From Grifola frondosa (Eukaryota; Basidiomycota; Agaricomycetes; Polyporales; Grifolaceae), in contig LUGG01000065.1 in the NCBI GenBank assembly GCA_001683735.1, forward strand, positions 1 to 31,263: a DNA stretch of 31,263 nt, read 5' to 3'. Positions 1-11,469 of this stretch are shown in pieces. The position numbers and the translations under genes were made by a program. Numbering within the stretch: position 1 is the first letter of the stretch; each line of letters starts with the position of its first letter. A model generated the notes under the pieces. It was given only the letters and a program-made list of their open reading frames with translations, had not been told where the DNA came from and did not search any database.

Positions 1-793
1 AAATTTATCCTTAGGTTTCATAAGTAGCATTAGGCTCTTTTTTTATTAACCATAACTTTTTTGTATGGACTTTTTTAGAATGGACCAAAAAATGGGTTAT
101 GCTAATTAAATAGCTAAATTTTAATAACTATTACAGGTAATAAAATGTGAAGGAAAATTATTATTTTATTTGTAAAAGGGAATATAAATAGACAACTTTC
201 CGTATTCTTCATTATCCTGTAAGGATAAATTTTATATCTTCTCCGGCGCTATCCAAAGGACCAAAGGACTTTTAATTATTACAATTTAAAGGTTGTATTC
301 CTTAACTAAATATTAATTATTTTATTCTTTGGCAATTTTTTTTTTTTCCTTTTAAATTTATACTGATTACTACTTACAATCCTACTATTATTATAAATAA
401 AAAAAAGAATAATTAGAGGTTTTATCTTTAGATATTGTTAGAAATGGAGTTTTTTTATTATTTAATAGTGGACTATTTTCTTGGTTTTACTAGGATTTAA
501 GTTTATAATTATTTCACCTGAATACATTTTCCATACTTTCTATTATTTATCGAATAGTTGGATAAAAATAATATGGGTTTATTGGTGATGATTAATTTCC
601 AATTTTTAATTAATGTAATTCAATAGCATATTTAATATATGAACAAGTTAAGATACAAAATACATAACTTTATTTGAATGAAACAGCTAATTCAAGAAAA
701 GGGGGGGATAGATATAAATCTAAAGGCTAGCAAACTTTACTAAAAAAACACTCATCTATAGATGATGAATAAAATTTATAAAATGTTTCTTGG
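1..793. other. AT-rich intergenic region without a recognisable gene
   Basis: I see no gene in this stretch on either strand: all frames are cut by frequent stops, and no tRNA arm or rRNA motif is visible. It holds homopolymer runs (for example T-runs near 337-350) and a segment near 544-595 that is repeated in inverted orientation near 10292-10344. It lies just upstream of the plasmid-derived block, so it may contain degraded plasmid end sequence, but no clear terminal inverted repeat can be seen. Confidence 0.5.
544..595 (+). repeat. dispersed inverted repeat, copy 1 (partner near 10292-10344)
   Basis: About 50 bases here match the reverse complement of 10292-10344 with a few mismatches. 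Both share the block AATATGGGTTTATTG followed by GATGATTAA. Each copy lies about 250-300 bases upstream of a plasmid-type membrane reading frame (848 on plus; the frame ending at 9337 on minus). It may be a remnant of plasmid leader sequence or of a short coding segment (both copies can be read with N-N-M-G-L-L). Function unknown. Confidence 0.55.
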
Positions 794-810
794 TAGCAAA
801 GTAAACCTAC

Positions 811-829
811 CCCTTTCGGGCAAGGGAGA
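811..829. repeat. short G+C cluster
   Basis: CCCTTTCGGG followed by CAAGGGAGAGG stands out from the AT-rich surroundings. It has the CCC-spacer-GGG palindromic form shared by the other clusters in this window and lies just before the first plasmid-derived reading frame. Confidence 0.55.
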
Positions 830-847
830 GGAGAATTATCTCTTGCA

Positions 848-1507
848 GTGTTAGCATTGACGGGAATTGGGCCCGCCTACATTGGAAAAATATTTAGTTA
901 CCGGATAATTCTTTATATAATCATTCTAATAGTTTTAATTAGTATACTTGTATATAAACTAGTTAACTTATCTAATCAAATTAATAATCCTAACATTAAT
1001 AATAATGCAGTAAATTATAAATATACACGTTCCTTATTTGAAGCTGATTTATTATATTATGGTACAGGAATTATTTCAGCTAGCGTAATATTAGTTGTTA
1101 AAATTTATAATACAGTTGAGTTTAGCCAATTTGCTATAGTAAGTATCTTATTATTAATAGTGTTAATTGTTATGACTTCTGAAAGTTTTATTAATATCTT
1201 ATTTAAAGCTTATGAATTTAGTATGAATATTAATGAAGTATTAGATTCTTATCTTAAACTTATTAATAGTCGGGTTACTGCTTATAGTAAAGTTAATAAG
1301 TTTGTATTTAATGGGAATAATAATAAGGGTAACTGGTGGTTATTTAATCCTACTAGAACTTATTCTACTAGTGCTAATAAAACTGAAAATACACATCATT
1401 CGCCCATCCATACGGTCGGGGATAATCCTAATAATATTACTGATATGAGTCCCGTACGGGGGAGGGTGTTGCCTACTACGAAGAAAATGGTGTTGCTGCC
1501 GGTATAG
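848..1507 (+). pseudogene. Membrane-anchored N-terminal part of a plasmid-type DNA polymerase region, frameshifted
   Basis: This frame encodes about 219 residues; I do not recognise a named family. Residues ~15-42 and ~70-120 form hydrophobic membrane segments. A polar Asn/Ser/Thr-rich stretch follows (residues ~145-200), which includes a short RTYSTS motif. The frame is open upstream to about 797, so the GTG start at 848 is arbitrary. Near 1451 a G+C cluster (CCCGTACGGG) interrupts the frame, and the plausible continuation is in another frame (…GEGVAYYEENG…) leading into the next feature. The polymerase relic at 12.4-15.7 kb has a matching polar extension, so this is probably the N-terminal region of the polymerase polyprotein or a gene immediately before it. 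In linear plasmids the N-terminal region of the polymerase can supply the terminal protein; that role here is inference. Confidence 0.5.
1451..1466. repeat. G+C cluster inside a reading frame
   Basis: CCCGTACGGG followed by GGAGGG is an almost perfect palindrome. It sits exactly where the reading frame coming from 848 stops making sense and the frame leading to 1818 begins. It looks like an insertion that broke the frame. Confidence 0.55.
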
Positions 1508-1509
1508 CT

Positions 1510-1818
1510 TTGGGTGATATAGAACACGGAGTTGCCGTTGACAAATCAAATACTAAAACTAATGATATTGTGTTGGAAGAAGCCATTGATAGTGAAAAAT
1601 GTAATAATGGAATTGAAAACAATCTAATTGAATATGACGGTGTGGACCAAAATAATGAAAGAAAAAATAAATTATCTAATGTTAAAAAAATTAATACGGG
1701 GAAAAGTGCTGAAGTATTTAGACAAAAATCTAATGTTAGAAATAAAAAATTAGAAAAAGAAAAAGCAGAAGCTTTAAAAAAATACAGGAGGTTACTTAAG
1801 TTATTTAGCAAATGTTAG
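1510..1818 (+). pseudogene. Linker and charged region preceding DNA polymerase copy 1
   Basis: This frame encodes about 102 residues, hydrophilic and Lys/Asn/Glu-rich, ending in a Lys/Glu-rich probable coiled-coil stretch (EKEKAEALKK). The listed start is TTG, but the frame is open upstream to about 1441. It has no catalytic motif. The run of seven A at 1776-1782 is followed in the next frame by a stretch (GGYLSYL, then LLGNLDELMD) that leads directly into the polymerase frame at 1844. The minus-strand relic has the equivalent GYKSYL then ILGNI, so this charged region and the polymerase were probably one protein. The one-base excess may be a real mutation or a sequencing error. Confidence 0.5.
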
Positions 1819-1843
1819 TTTACTAGGTAATTTAGACGAATTA

Positions 1844-3592
1844 ATGGATTTAAATATAATAGTTAATAGACTAAAAGAAAGATTAATTATTCAATTGGAA
1901 GAGGATAAAATCTATTCTTTATTAATTAATTTATTTTATTTTGAAAATGGACAAAATAGAGGTACATCACCTATGAAATCTATTATTATATCACCAAAAT
2001 CTAATATTAATTTAATTGCTAAAAATATACTTGAAGCTGTAACTCGTGCAGTTAATGAATATGATATTCAAAGTGAAAGTATGATACAAGTATTATGGAG
2101 AAATTGGATACCCGAAGAAGAATACAGTAAATTAATAGCACCTGATGATAGAGTGAGAATTATTGATGAAGTGTTAGAAGAAGAAGCTAATTTAAAATTA
2201 GATAGTAATAGTAAATTAGATAAAATTACTAAATTTATGAAAATAGGAAATAATGATACTTATTTAGAAGAATTCCCTAGCTTTAATAGTATTACAAAAT
2301 TACAAAAATATAATTTTACTAATAATGATGAGGACGTTAAATTAATAGAAATTATACAAGATATTGAAAATAATCATAAAAATGTGAAAGTTTCTATTTA
2401 TAAATATGGTGTTCCTGATCTAAGCGTATATATAAATAATACGGATGTGAATAAACAGAATTTAATTTATTTTGTATTCGATTACACTGGTGGTGGAAAA
2501 AGAACCATTTGTGTATCAGATATACATTCATGGCAAAGTAGTTTAATGTATTGGGATAGTAGTAAATATCCTTATCCTAAATGGTTTGATGAAAAAATAG
2601 ATGAAAATAACTTTATTAGAACTATTTCTGATATTAAATATCATGTAGAAAATGGTGTTATTAGCTATTGGGAAAAAATGTATAAATTCCCTGATATGTT
2701 ACTTGATTACAATGATAAAGTACAAAATAGTAAAATAGGTAGCTTAGATTTTGAAACATATGGTTCTGAAGGAGATGGATTAGGAAAATTAAAAGTTTAT
2801 GCAGGGGGGATTGCATTAAGTGAAGGGTATAAAGCCTTATATTATATAGACATTCATAATGGGTTAAATTCAGGTAGAGATATTTTACGTAGAATGTTCG
2901 AAGAATTATTTGATTATATTGCTGAAAATCGAAAAGAAAGAAATGGATACACTTTATATGCCCATAATTTGGGTAGATTCGATTCAGTATTTATACTACA
3001 AACATTAACTAGTCTTGGATATGATGTCAAAGGTAAATGGAGATGTAATGATATTATTTATCTTAAAGTTATAGATAAAAATAGAAAATTAAATATAAAA
3101 TTATTGGATAGTATGAAATTAATTCCTACTTCACTAGAAAAATTATTAATTAGTTTTAGATGTGAAATAAATAAAGGAATGTTTCCACACAAATTTGTTA
3201 ATATTGATACCTTAGATTATATAGGTCCTAAACCTGATATTACAAAATATTTAGATGTTCATCAAATTAATGATAAAAAATTAGCTGCCTATTCTAATAT
3301 TCCAGAAAATAATCTTAAAGAACAATGTTTAGACTATTTAGCTAAAGATGTATTAGGATTATTAGAAGCTATGATAAAAATAAGTGAACATTATTTTAAT
3401 GAATATGGGGTTAACATTACTAAATTTAAAACATTACCAGCGTTATCATTAGCATTGTACGGATTCTGGTTTTATAATGATGACAAACATAGTATTAAAA
3501 TGGTCAAAGGTCCATTAGAAAAATTTATTAGACAAGCTTACTTTGGTGGTAATAGTGATATATTTGTAAGCGGTAGCGAAAGATTTTGTTAA
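1844..3592 (+). pseudogene. dpo: Linear-plasmid family B DNA polymerase (copy 1), N-terminal and exonuclease part
   Basis: This is a protein-primed (phi29-like) family B DNA polymerase of the type carried by fungal mitochondrial linear plasmids, where it replicates the plasmid. The frame has 582 codons. The 3'-5' exonuclease motifs are in order: Exo I DFETYG with D302 and E304; Exo II HNLGRFD (N375, D380); Exo III YLAKD (Y498, D502). The frame stops at 3592, and the polymerase domain continues in another frame from about 3576, so a single-base excess near 3570-3576 splits the gene. Sequence upstream of the ATG at 1844 (about 1785-1843) is also homologous to the polymerase relic on the minus strand, so this ATG is probably internal. 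The call is firm; activity is unlikely as written. Confidence 0.92.
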
Positions 3593-3593
3593 T

Positions 3594-4673
3594 GAAGGAT
3601 ACCATTATGATCTGAACTCTCAATTCCCTTTTGCTATGAAAATGAGTATGCCTACAGGAAATCCAGTATTTAGTAATAATACAGTGTTAGATTATTATAC
3701 ATTAGGGTTTGTATTTGCTAAAATTACTCCTCCTTCTGAAGAAATATTAAAGAATTTATTCATTCAAAGACGAAATGTAGACGGTTCAGTTTGTTGTCCT
3801 AGAAAAACCTTCTATGAATTTATATCTACTGTAGATTTAAGACAAGGTATAGAATATGGATATAAAGCTGAAATTATTTGTGGTGTTAACTTCCCTGACG
3901 CTTGTGATGCAGAAGAGTTATTTGGTAAATTTGTTGATACCTTATATGAAATGAAATCTACCGCTACCGATAGTGTGCAAAAATCTATTGCTAAATTAAG
4001 TCTTAACTCTACTTACGGAAAATTTGGGCAAAAAGATTCTGAATATACTATTATATTAGTACCTAAAGATAAAGTAACTGACTTAGTTAATAAATATCAT
4101 TATAGTTATTTAGCTTATATATCCGAAGACATTGCCTTAATTAAACACGGTCCTAGATTAAACGAAAGAATGAGACAACTTTATGCTGAAAATGCTTAAT
4201 TAGATACGATAAGTGGAATCGGCCTAGATCAACACTTTGTAAAACAACGAGGTATACCTTCTGCGGTTCAAATCTCAGCAATTATTTCTAGTTATGCCCG
4301 AACAAGCATTAATCCATTAAAAAATATTACAGGAAATTTAGCAATTGCAAGTAATACAGATAGTCTAATATTAAGAAAACATCTACCTGACGAATTAATA
4401 GGAAAAGAATTAGGTAAATGGAAATTAGAACACAAATTTATAAATGGTATCTTTGTTCGACCTAAATTATATTGTTATGAAGATCCTGAAACTAAAGAAT
4501 TAGTTAGAAAAGCATCTGGTGTAATTGCTGCTAAATTAACTTATGAAGATTATGCAAACTTAGCTAAAGATAATAATGTATCAACTAATAAAGATATCTT
4601 TAAAATTAATTGGGAAACATTAAAAATAGAAGTTCTTAATGTAACAACAAACTTAAAAGGTCTCGATGAGTAA
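3594..4673 (+). pseudogene. dpo: Linear-plasmid family B DNA polymerase (copy 1), palm and thumb part
   Basis: This part continues copy 1 in the shifted frame. Motif A appears as YDLNSQFPFAM (consensus D-x2-SLYP) near 3615-3645. Motif B is KLSLNSTYGKFG near 3990-4026, and a degenerate motif C is ASNTDSLIL near 4350-4370. A TAA at 4197-4199 interrupts the frame, but the same frame then stays open to the TAA at 4671. Motif C normally reads YxDTDS; here the first metal-binding Asp is Asn and the Tyr is lost, so the enzyme should be inactive even without the breaks. A conserved C-terminal segment (GKWKLEHKF, then RPKLYCYE) follows. It is immediately followed by an RNA polymerase remnant on the same strand, the usual partner gene on these plasmids. 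Confidence 0.9.
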
Positions 4674-4799
4674 CTAAATTAAAATAACTTAATTTTCTTT
4701 CTTTATATTATATTGTTAGGGTTAGGCTAATATTGTTAAATAACCCCTAACCTAACTTTATTTATTTATCTCAAATATTTTTACTTTAACTTAAAAAGA

Positions 4800-5655
<856 letters not shown>

Positions 5656-5672
5656 TTAAACTATCTTCCTAA

Positions 5673-5694
5673 CAAATTAAGCTCTCACCATATT
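5673..5694 (-). repeat. 22-bp inverted repeat, arm 1 (partner 6448-6469)
   Basis: On the minus strand this reads AATATGGTGAGAGCT then TAATTTG. The plus strand at 6448-6469 has the same 22 bases with one mismatch. The two arms flank dpo copy 2, consistent with a rearrangement or inversion junction. Confidence 0.65.
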
Positions 5695-6259
5695 AATAAT
5701 TTTTAATTTGGAATGATATGATACTTCACCCTCTAATCCACGGGCATAAACTTTTTGTTTTCCACTATTACTATAAATATTATTAGAAATTTCTGCTTTA
5801 ATTTCTTCATCTGTTTTATCAAAAGGATAAGTTTCTAAATCAATTACACCTATTTTATTATCATATATTTGTTCATGTGGTAATTCATCCATAACATCTA
5901 ATGTAAAATCTTGTACAAAATTATTAAAAATCATAATACTTTCCACAGGTCGTATAACATTAAATAAATCATCAATTGTCATATTTTTAGTTAATTTTGT
6001 TTTATTAGTTGATAATTTAAATACATTATCCCAAATAAATGTAATATTATAAACTTTTCTTTCTACTACTCTAAAGCTATTAAAATATATTATTATTATT
6101 ATTAGAATAATTATTGGATATATTATCGTCTACACAAATAAAATCAGTCCATTTTAATAAAGGTTTATTCTGGTTATCATTAGTAATATAAAGGACTGCT
6201 TCTCTAATAAATCTATTATTAATATTACTGTGATTATATTTATTCCAATAATTACTCAT
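5677..6259 (-). pseudogene. dpo: Linear-plasmid DNA polymerase, N-terminal fragment (copy 2)
   Basis: The open part (5677-5982) carries an Exo I motif of family B polymerases, KIGVIDLETYPFD, followed by KQKVYARGL, which parallels KLKVYAGGI of copy 1. Upstream, on the same strand but in other frames, an ATG at 6259 opens a stretch with YITNDNQNKP typical of plasmid polymerase N-termini. Everything after Exo I is missing: the frame stops at 5677 just short of the cox1 fragment. This is a truncated and frameshifted relic. Confidence 0.75.
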
Positions 6260-6447
6260 TTTAATTTCAATATTATATAAAATCTACTCAAATTTTAGAA
6301 AAAAAAAAATCTCAAAAACAGGGGTTATAAAGAAATATTCGGAAAATATAACAAAATAATTTTAAATTAAATTTAATTGTTTTTGGGGTATTAAAATCTG
6401 GAAATCTACCCCTTTTTCTACTTAAAAGCATTATTACTTTTTAAAAA

Positions 6448-6469
6448 ATATGGTGAGAGCTGAATTTGC
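6448..6469 (+). repeat. 22-bp inverted repeat, arm 2 (partner 5673-5694)
   Basis: It matches the reverse strand of 5673-5694 in 21 of 22 bases. It lies just before the decayed plus-strand dpo copy 3, so the inversion-like arrangement of copies 2 and 3 is bounded by it. Confidence 0.65.
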
Positions 6470-6539
6470 TTTGATAAAACTTTTTTGTTTTTTTTTTGAA
6501 ATGAAATTTATTAATATATTAATAAATCTGGATTTAACG

Positions 6540-9085
6540 AATTTGTTTTATCTGTTCATGTCGGTACATTATTAAATAATTCTAAATTTTTTAATTCAAT
6601 AGTCGAACTTTTCTTTAAAGAAGTTATATTTAAAAAACAAAATAGTAAATTTTTTGTTTTATTAAGATTACATTTCGATAATGGATCAATTAAGAGTTTA
6701 CACAAAGGTAAAATAGTTACTCATTCTTCATTAAGTTAATACATTAACTTATGTTTATCCATGCTATCCTTTAAAGGTGAAGATTATACAGATCAAATAT
6801 TATCTAAAATAACATTCAATTATTTTTTAATTCCTGAAGAAATGGAAAATAAATATAAAGAAAAATGGGATGAAGTTTTATCTCAACCTAAACCAATTAA
6901 ATTAGAAAAATTTGGAAAAAATAAATTACCTTGTAATAGAGATTATCTTTCTTTCCCGTACGGGTGGGTAGTGTTTTAATTAAAAATTCCTCATTAACTG
7001 TTGTTTATAAAGATAAAACAATATTTTATTTATAACGATAAAATAGAGGTGATTAAAGATAATAACAAAATATTAACTTTCCAAGATTCTGATATCGATT
7101 GTGGAAGTGCAGATTTAAAAAGAATTATTGACAATTACACTTATTATATTAAAGATGGTTAAATAGTTTTAAATACTAAAGTATTACCTACTAAATTTTT
7201 AAGTAATTTAAAACCAAAAAAAAAAAATTAAAATTAATAAAATAATTACTTTTGATATCGAAACTTTATTGGTAGATGGAATTCATAAACCCTATTTATA
7301 TTCAATGTTTGATGGAAAAAATTCATTTTCATGGTTTACTAAATCTCCTAAATTACTTTTCAATGAATTATTAAAACCTAAATATAAAGGATACACAGTT
7401 TATGCTCATAACTTATCAAGATTTGATATTATTTTTATATTTAAATATTTAGCTTCTCTAAAAAATAAAGGTTTTACAATAAAAATCTTAAAAAAAGATG
7501 AACTAATTATTTCAATTGATATTTTTTCTCGAAAGGATAATATTTCTATTACTATTAGAGATAGTTTTTTAATTTTACCTTTTTCTTTAAGTAAATTATC
7601 AAAAAATTTTGATATTGAAACACCTAAATTAACAGAACCTGTTTTAATAGGAAAAGGAGCTAAATATCATCCTGAATATGCTATGTCTGATTTATCACAT
7701 TACTCTAAAGATATTGAAAAAATATCTGATTTTTATTTATGGAAAGAAAAAGTACAAAAATATTGTGAAGTTGATTGTATTGCATTAAATCAAGTATTAA
7801 TAAAATTTGGAATTTTAATTAATGAATATTGGAAATAATATTAATAAATATCCTACTACTCCATCACTTTAATTTGCTATTTATAGATTGTATTATTTAA
7901 AACAACATAAAATACCAATGACAATAGGTAAAGTATTCGATTTTATCAAAGAATAATTTACTGGGGTAGCACCGAAATGTATATTCCATTAGTTCCTAAA
8001 GGAAAAAAAAATATTTGTTTGTTAGATGTAAATTCACTATATCCGTTTGTAATGTTGTTTAATAAATTTCCTATTGGAGATATTATTCATTTCTCCGTAG
8101 GCCAGGTGATCCTACAGTAATTTCAGCTTCAGAAAATTCTGATTTTTATTGGATTGGTGATGCTGACGTTTCTACAAAAAAATTTATATCGACCCTACTC
8201 ATTAATCATAATCTTTCAGGAAAATCTGGTGGAATGAGAACAATAAGTCCAAACGGTTCATGGTCTATGAAATTAATAGTCCTGAATATTTTAATTCTTT
8301 AATGATTATATAAAAATGGATATTTATTTCAAAAATATGTATTTAAAGAGATTGATGATATGTTTAACCTGAGATTAAAGTATAATAAATCAAATCCTAT
8401 GAATTTAATAGCAATTATTAATGAATTAACTTTATGGAAGATTCGCTATGAAACCAATTAAAAATGTTCAAGCATTCTTTACTAAAAAAGAATTTTTAAA
8501 ATTAATTCAGAAATTTGAAGTAGAAGATTATATAGACTTTAATGATTCAGAAAATCAACATTATTTGTAAATTATATCGATCCTTCTTTATTACATAAAG
8601 AAAGTAAAGTTTCAATATCAATTGCTTCAGCTGTAACTTCTTACGCTAGAGTATTTATGAGTAATTTTCAATAAGATGGTTTTAATTTATATTATACTGA
8701 TACAGATTCTATTTACATTGATGATACCCTTCCAGCAGAAATGATTTAAGATACTGAATTAGGAAAATTTAAATTAGAATACATTATTGAAAAAGCAGTA
8801 TTTTTAGGACCTAAAATTTATGCAGGTATTACTACCGATGATAAAAAAATTTGTAAAGTTAAAGGATTTAAAGATGGATCTAATATTACTTTTGAAGATA
8901 TGGAATAATTATTATATAAAGACATTTAATTAAATCTAAATCATGTTAAATGGTTTAGATCTTTAATTAATGGTGATATAACCTTAAAAGATCAAATTTA
9001 TGAACTTCAAAAAACTTCTAATAAAAGAAATTTATTTTTAAAGATGGGAAAGCTATTGATACAAAACCTTTTAATATTAATTAAT
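6540..9085 (+). pseudogene. dpo: Linear-plasmid DNA polymerase, heavily decayed (copy 3)
   Basis: It is nearly complete in content but cut by many stops and frameshifts. The pieces in order are: an N-terminal stretch (FVLLRLHFDNGSIKSLHKG; 6761-6979); Exo I FDIETL near 7250; Exo II YAHNLSRFD and Exo III YCEVD in the 7269-7838 frame; motif A LLDVNSLYPFVM near 8017-8055; a wrecked motif B near 8400-8450; an intact motif C YYTDTDSIYI near 8690-8715; and GKFKLEY near 8763. A G+C cluster (6955-6969) sits at one frame change. Many breaks are TAA codons where a sense codon is expected, so this copy is older than copy 1. It is clearly dead. Confidence 0.88.
6955..6969. repeat. G+C cluster inside dpo copy 3
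   Basis: CCCGTACGGG followed by TGGG is the same palindrome as at 1451-1466. The polymerase reading changes frame across it. Confidence 0.55.
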
Positions 9086-9336
9086 AATAAATATACCGAT
9101 CAAAACTCATTCTTAGATTAATTAATCCTTTCATTAGAGATAGGATGAAATAAGCCTATCCTCTAATTAGAGAAATTAACCCCGGGAGAAGCCTCTATTC
9201 TTACTATACTACTTTTAAAGAGGAGTTAAACCCCATAGATTTTACCCTTCACCTGTTTTTAATTCTACTTTAATATTTTTAATTTTAAAAAAATTCTGTT
9301 CTATTTATTTTAAAAATGGGGTTTAATTTAAAAAGG

Positions 9337-9990
9337 TTAAATTCTAATCAAAAGTAAGATGAAATTGATAAATAACATAATAATTAAAATGCTTATTGAT
9401 AGAAATAAATTCCAATATAAATAATATAAATTGAATTTTCTTCTATATTCCAATAATTTAGCTAATTTTGGATATTTAGTTGTTAAATCAAATTTATTAA
9501 TTAAAGAATTACTAAAGAAAATAGATAGAGATGACATTAATGTTAATATTAAACTAATATTACCAAATATATTAAAAATCATCATTTGATCATTAAATGA
9601 TAGTGCATTTAAAAAATCCAAATTATTTTAAAAAATTTTTAATTCTTCTAATGAAGGTAATAAATTATCATTATCAAAAATTTATTAGAGAATCTTTTAG
9701 TTATACTATCAATTTATTTTCAATTCATCATAGTTATTAAACATTCTATTTTGGTTATCAGTTATGATATTTTGGTTATAAGCCATTCTATTTTGGTTAT
9801 CACTAATTGTTTCAATTTTACTTTCTAATCGATTTAATCTATTGTTTAAATCTTCTTGATGTGCTTTGTAGACGCTCTAGTTTTTTTGAAGGAAGAAATT
9901 ACAAATAAATGTCGCTAAACCAAATAAAGTTACTCCTAATGGTATTTTTCTAAAAAATTTTTCATAAAATAAAATAAATTTAATATTAAT
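9337..9990 (-). pseudogene. Plasmid-type membrane protein, decayed copy
   Basis: The last 94 codons (9337-9621) form a clean frame with two or three hydrophobic segments and the block NKFDLTTKYPKLAKLLEY. It closely parallels NKYDVELKYPKYIKIIKY of the frame at 20490-21632, so the two are homologues. Upstream on the same strand the relic continues with stops and shifts. There is a coiled-coil-like stretch (LNNRLNRLESKIE) containing a repeated DNQNRM motif, and before that a hydrophobic segment (LGVTLFGLATFICNFF). I recognise this as a hypothetical protein found beside plasmid-derived polymerases in basidiomycete mitochondria, from memory. Its function is unknown. Confidence 0.6.
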
Positions 9991-10571
9991 TAATTCGTCT
10001 ATTATAATAAAATTATAAATAGAAATCCGATTTATATTAACTCTTTTAATTTTAGAAATTTATTACAATTTTTAAAAACCTTAAAAATTAAAATTAATCT
10101 TAAAAAAATAAAAGATATAAAATGATTGAAAAATGTGAAATCTATATATAATTAATTATAGCAAAATTATAGTCTTTTTAGGTAATGAATCTATTAAAAA
10201 ATAATTTAAGATTAGAAAATATAATGGAAAAACAATATTTTCAACATATTTTTGTTAATAATTAAAAGCAGTAATACTATTTGGGTATGCATTTAATCAT
10301 CAGTCAATAAACCCATATTATTTATAACCAACCATCCGATAAAAATCGTAAGTAATTTAAGTAAAATTTTTTTTTAGTAAATTAATAGGATTTAAACTAA
10401 ATATTCAAAAAGATTTAATATCAAAAAAATGGAATAGAATATCATAGAAAATCTACTCAAATTTTATAATTAAAAAAAAAATCCAAGAAAGGGGGTTAGA
10501 AATCATCACAAAATAATAAAAATCATTTTAAAAACATTTAAAAATGGGGGAATATAAATATATTTTTTTTA
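9991..10571. other. AT-rich intergenic region with one dispersed repeat
   Basis: I see no complete gene. The segment near 10292-10344 is the partner of 544-595. Read on the minus strand it contains FLSDGWLVINN, faintly reminiscent of LAGLIDADG endonucleases, but too short to call. Confidence 0.45.
10292..10344 (-). repeat. dispersed inverted repeat, copy 2 (partner 544-595)
   Basis: The minus strand reads AATATGGGTTTATTG followed by ACTGATGATTAA. It matches the plus strand at 544-595 except for a few bases and a small gap. Confidence 0.55.
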
Positions 10572-10730
10572 TTAAGATTTATTGTTAAGTTTAGTTATAT
10601 ACATTCTAATTACTTGTTGAAATGTGAATAATGGTAAAAAATATTTAGAAATGATATAAATTAAAGCTAATAAAGTTAAAAATGCAAAAGATAATTGATT
10701 TATAAAATAAAAAGGTATTAATTGTGGCAT
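10572..10730 (-). CDS. atp8: ATP synthase F0 subunit 8
   Basis: This is a small membrane subunit of the mitochondrial F1F0 ATP synthase, part of the peripheral stalk base in the inner membrane. The frame has 52 codons, ATG at 10730 to TAA at 10572-10574. It begins with the diagnostic fungal motif MPQLIPFYF, then has one hydrophobic helix (residues ~14-36) and a short basic tail ([11 protein letters not shown]), which is the normal architecture and length (about 48-55 residues). The frame is uninterrupted. It lies between two plasmid-derived relics, an unusual setting for a core gene. It is too short for many ORF searches, so it is easily missed. Confidence 0.88.
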   Translation of the reverse strand: MPQLIPFYFINQLSFAFLTLLALIYIISKYFLPLFTFQQVIRMYITKLNNKS

Positions 10731-11460
10731 AATTTAATTAAATATAAAAAGGCTCTTATTAATTATTAAGAGCTATCTCTGCTTAATTAGGCAATGAATA
10801 TTTAAATGATGATTAAAATTTGAGATAATGATATTCTCTTTTATATCTTAGTACTTAAAAAAAAATAAATAAATTTTTATTAAAACTGAAATTGGGAATA
10901 TATGGTTTAATTTAACATCTATTATGCTTAAAAAATAAATATTAAAGCGGCCTTCGGACTAGTGGTTTCGATTTAAAATAAAATATTAATTATTTTAATA
11001 ATAAGGTATTATGGTTAAATTAAAATAATATTATAATTAAGTTTTTGTAAAACAAAAGGACCAAAGAGAAATAGATAAAAACAAAAAATGGTCTTATTTT
11101 TATAAAAAATAAAAAATAAAAGATTTTAGAAGATCAAAGAGTATTTGATTTTTAAAGCCTCTAACTTTACTTATTTCAATGGTATTATTATCATTTTAAC
11201 TATTAAATATTGTATATAAACAAATTTTAGTTAAAAAAAAAAAAAAAATATACTATAACCAAAGAACAAATCAATAAAAAAATTAGTTTTTTTTAAATAT
11301 TTATATACCTATTTATTAGTTTATTTAATAAATTTCCTAATTTATTATTATGGAGATATTTATTAATATCTATATTTATTAATTTACTTACTATAAAACT
11401 ATTTAATAAAACTGTTAAAAATATAATTTCAATATTTACTAGTTAACTAACTTCAATTTT
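10731..11460. other. AT-rich intergenic region
   Basis: I see no gene. A small G+C-rich palindrome (GCGGCCTTCGG) occurs near 10947-10957, together with long A-runs near 11234-11248. The rest is low-complexity AT sequence. Confidence 0.5.
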
Positions 11461-11469
11461 GAAAATTTT

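Noticed and set aside
1340..1811. Minus-strand frames at 1340-1549 and 1476-1811
   Set aside because: They are antisense shadows of the polymerase extension on the plus strand, with no motif of their own.
6540..9085. TAA reassigned to a sense codon in dpo copy 3
   Set aside because: TAA ends atp9, atp8 and rps3 normally, and the same region also has frameshifts, so simple decay explains the in-frame TAA codons.
10290..10345. Possible LAGLIDADG endonuclease scrap (FLSDGWLVINN)
   Set aside because: It is too short and lacks the LAGLIDADG motif; kept only as a dispersed repeat.
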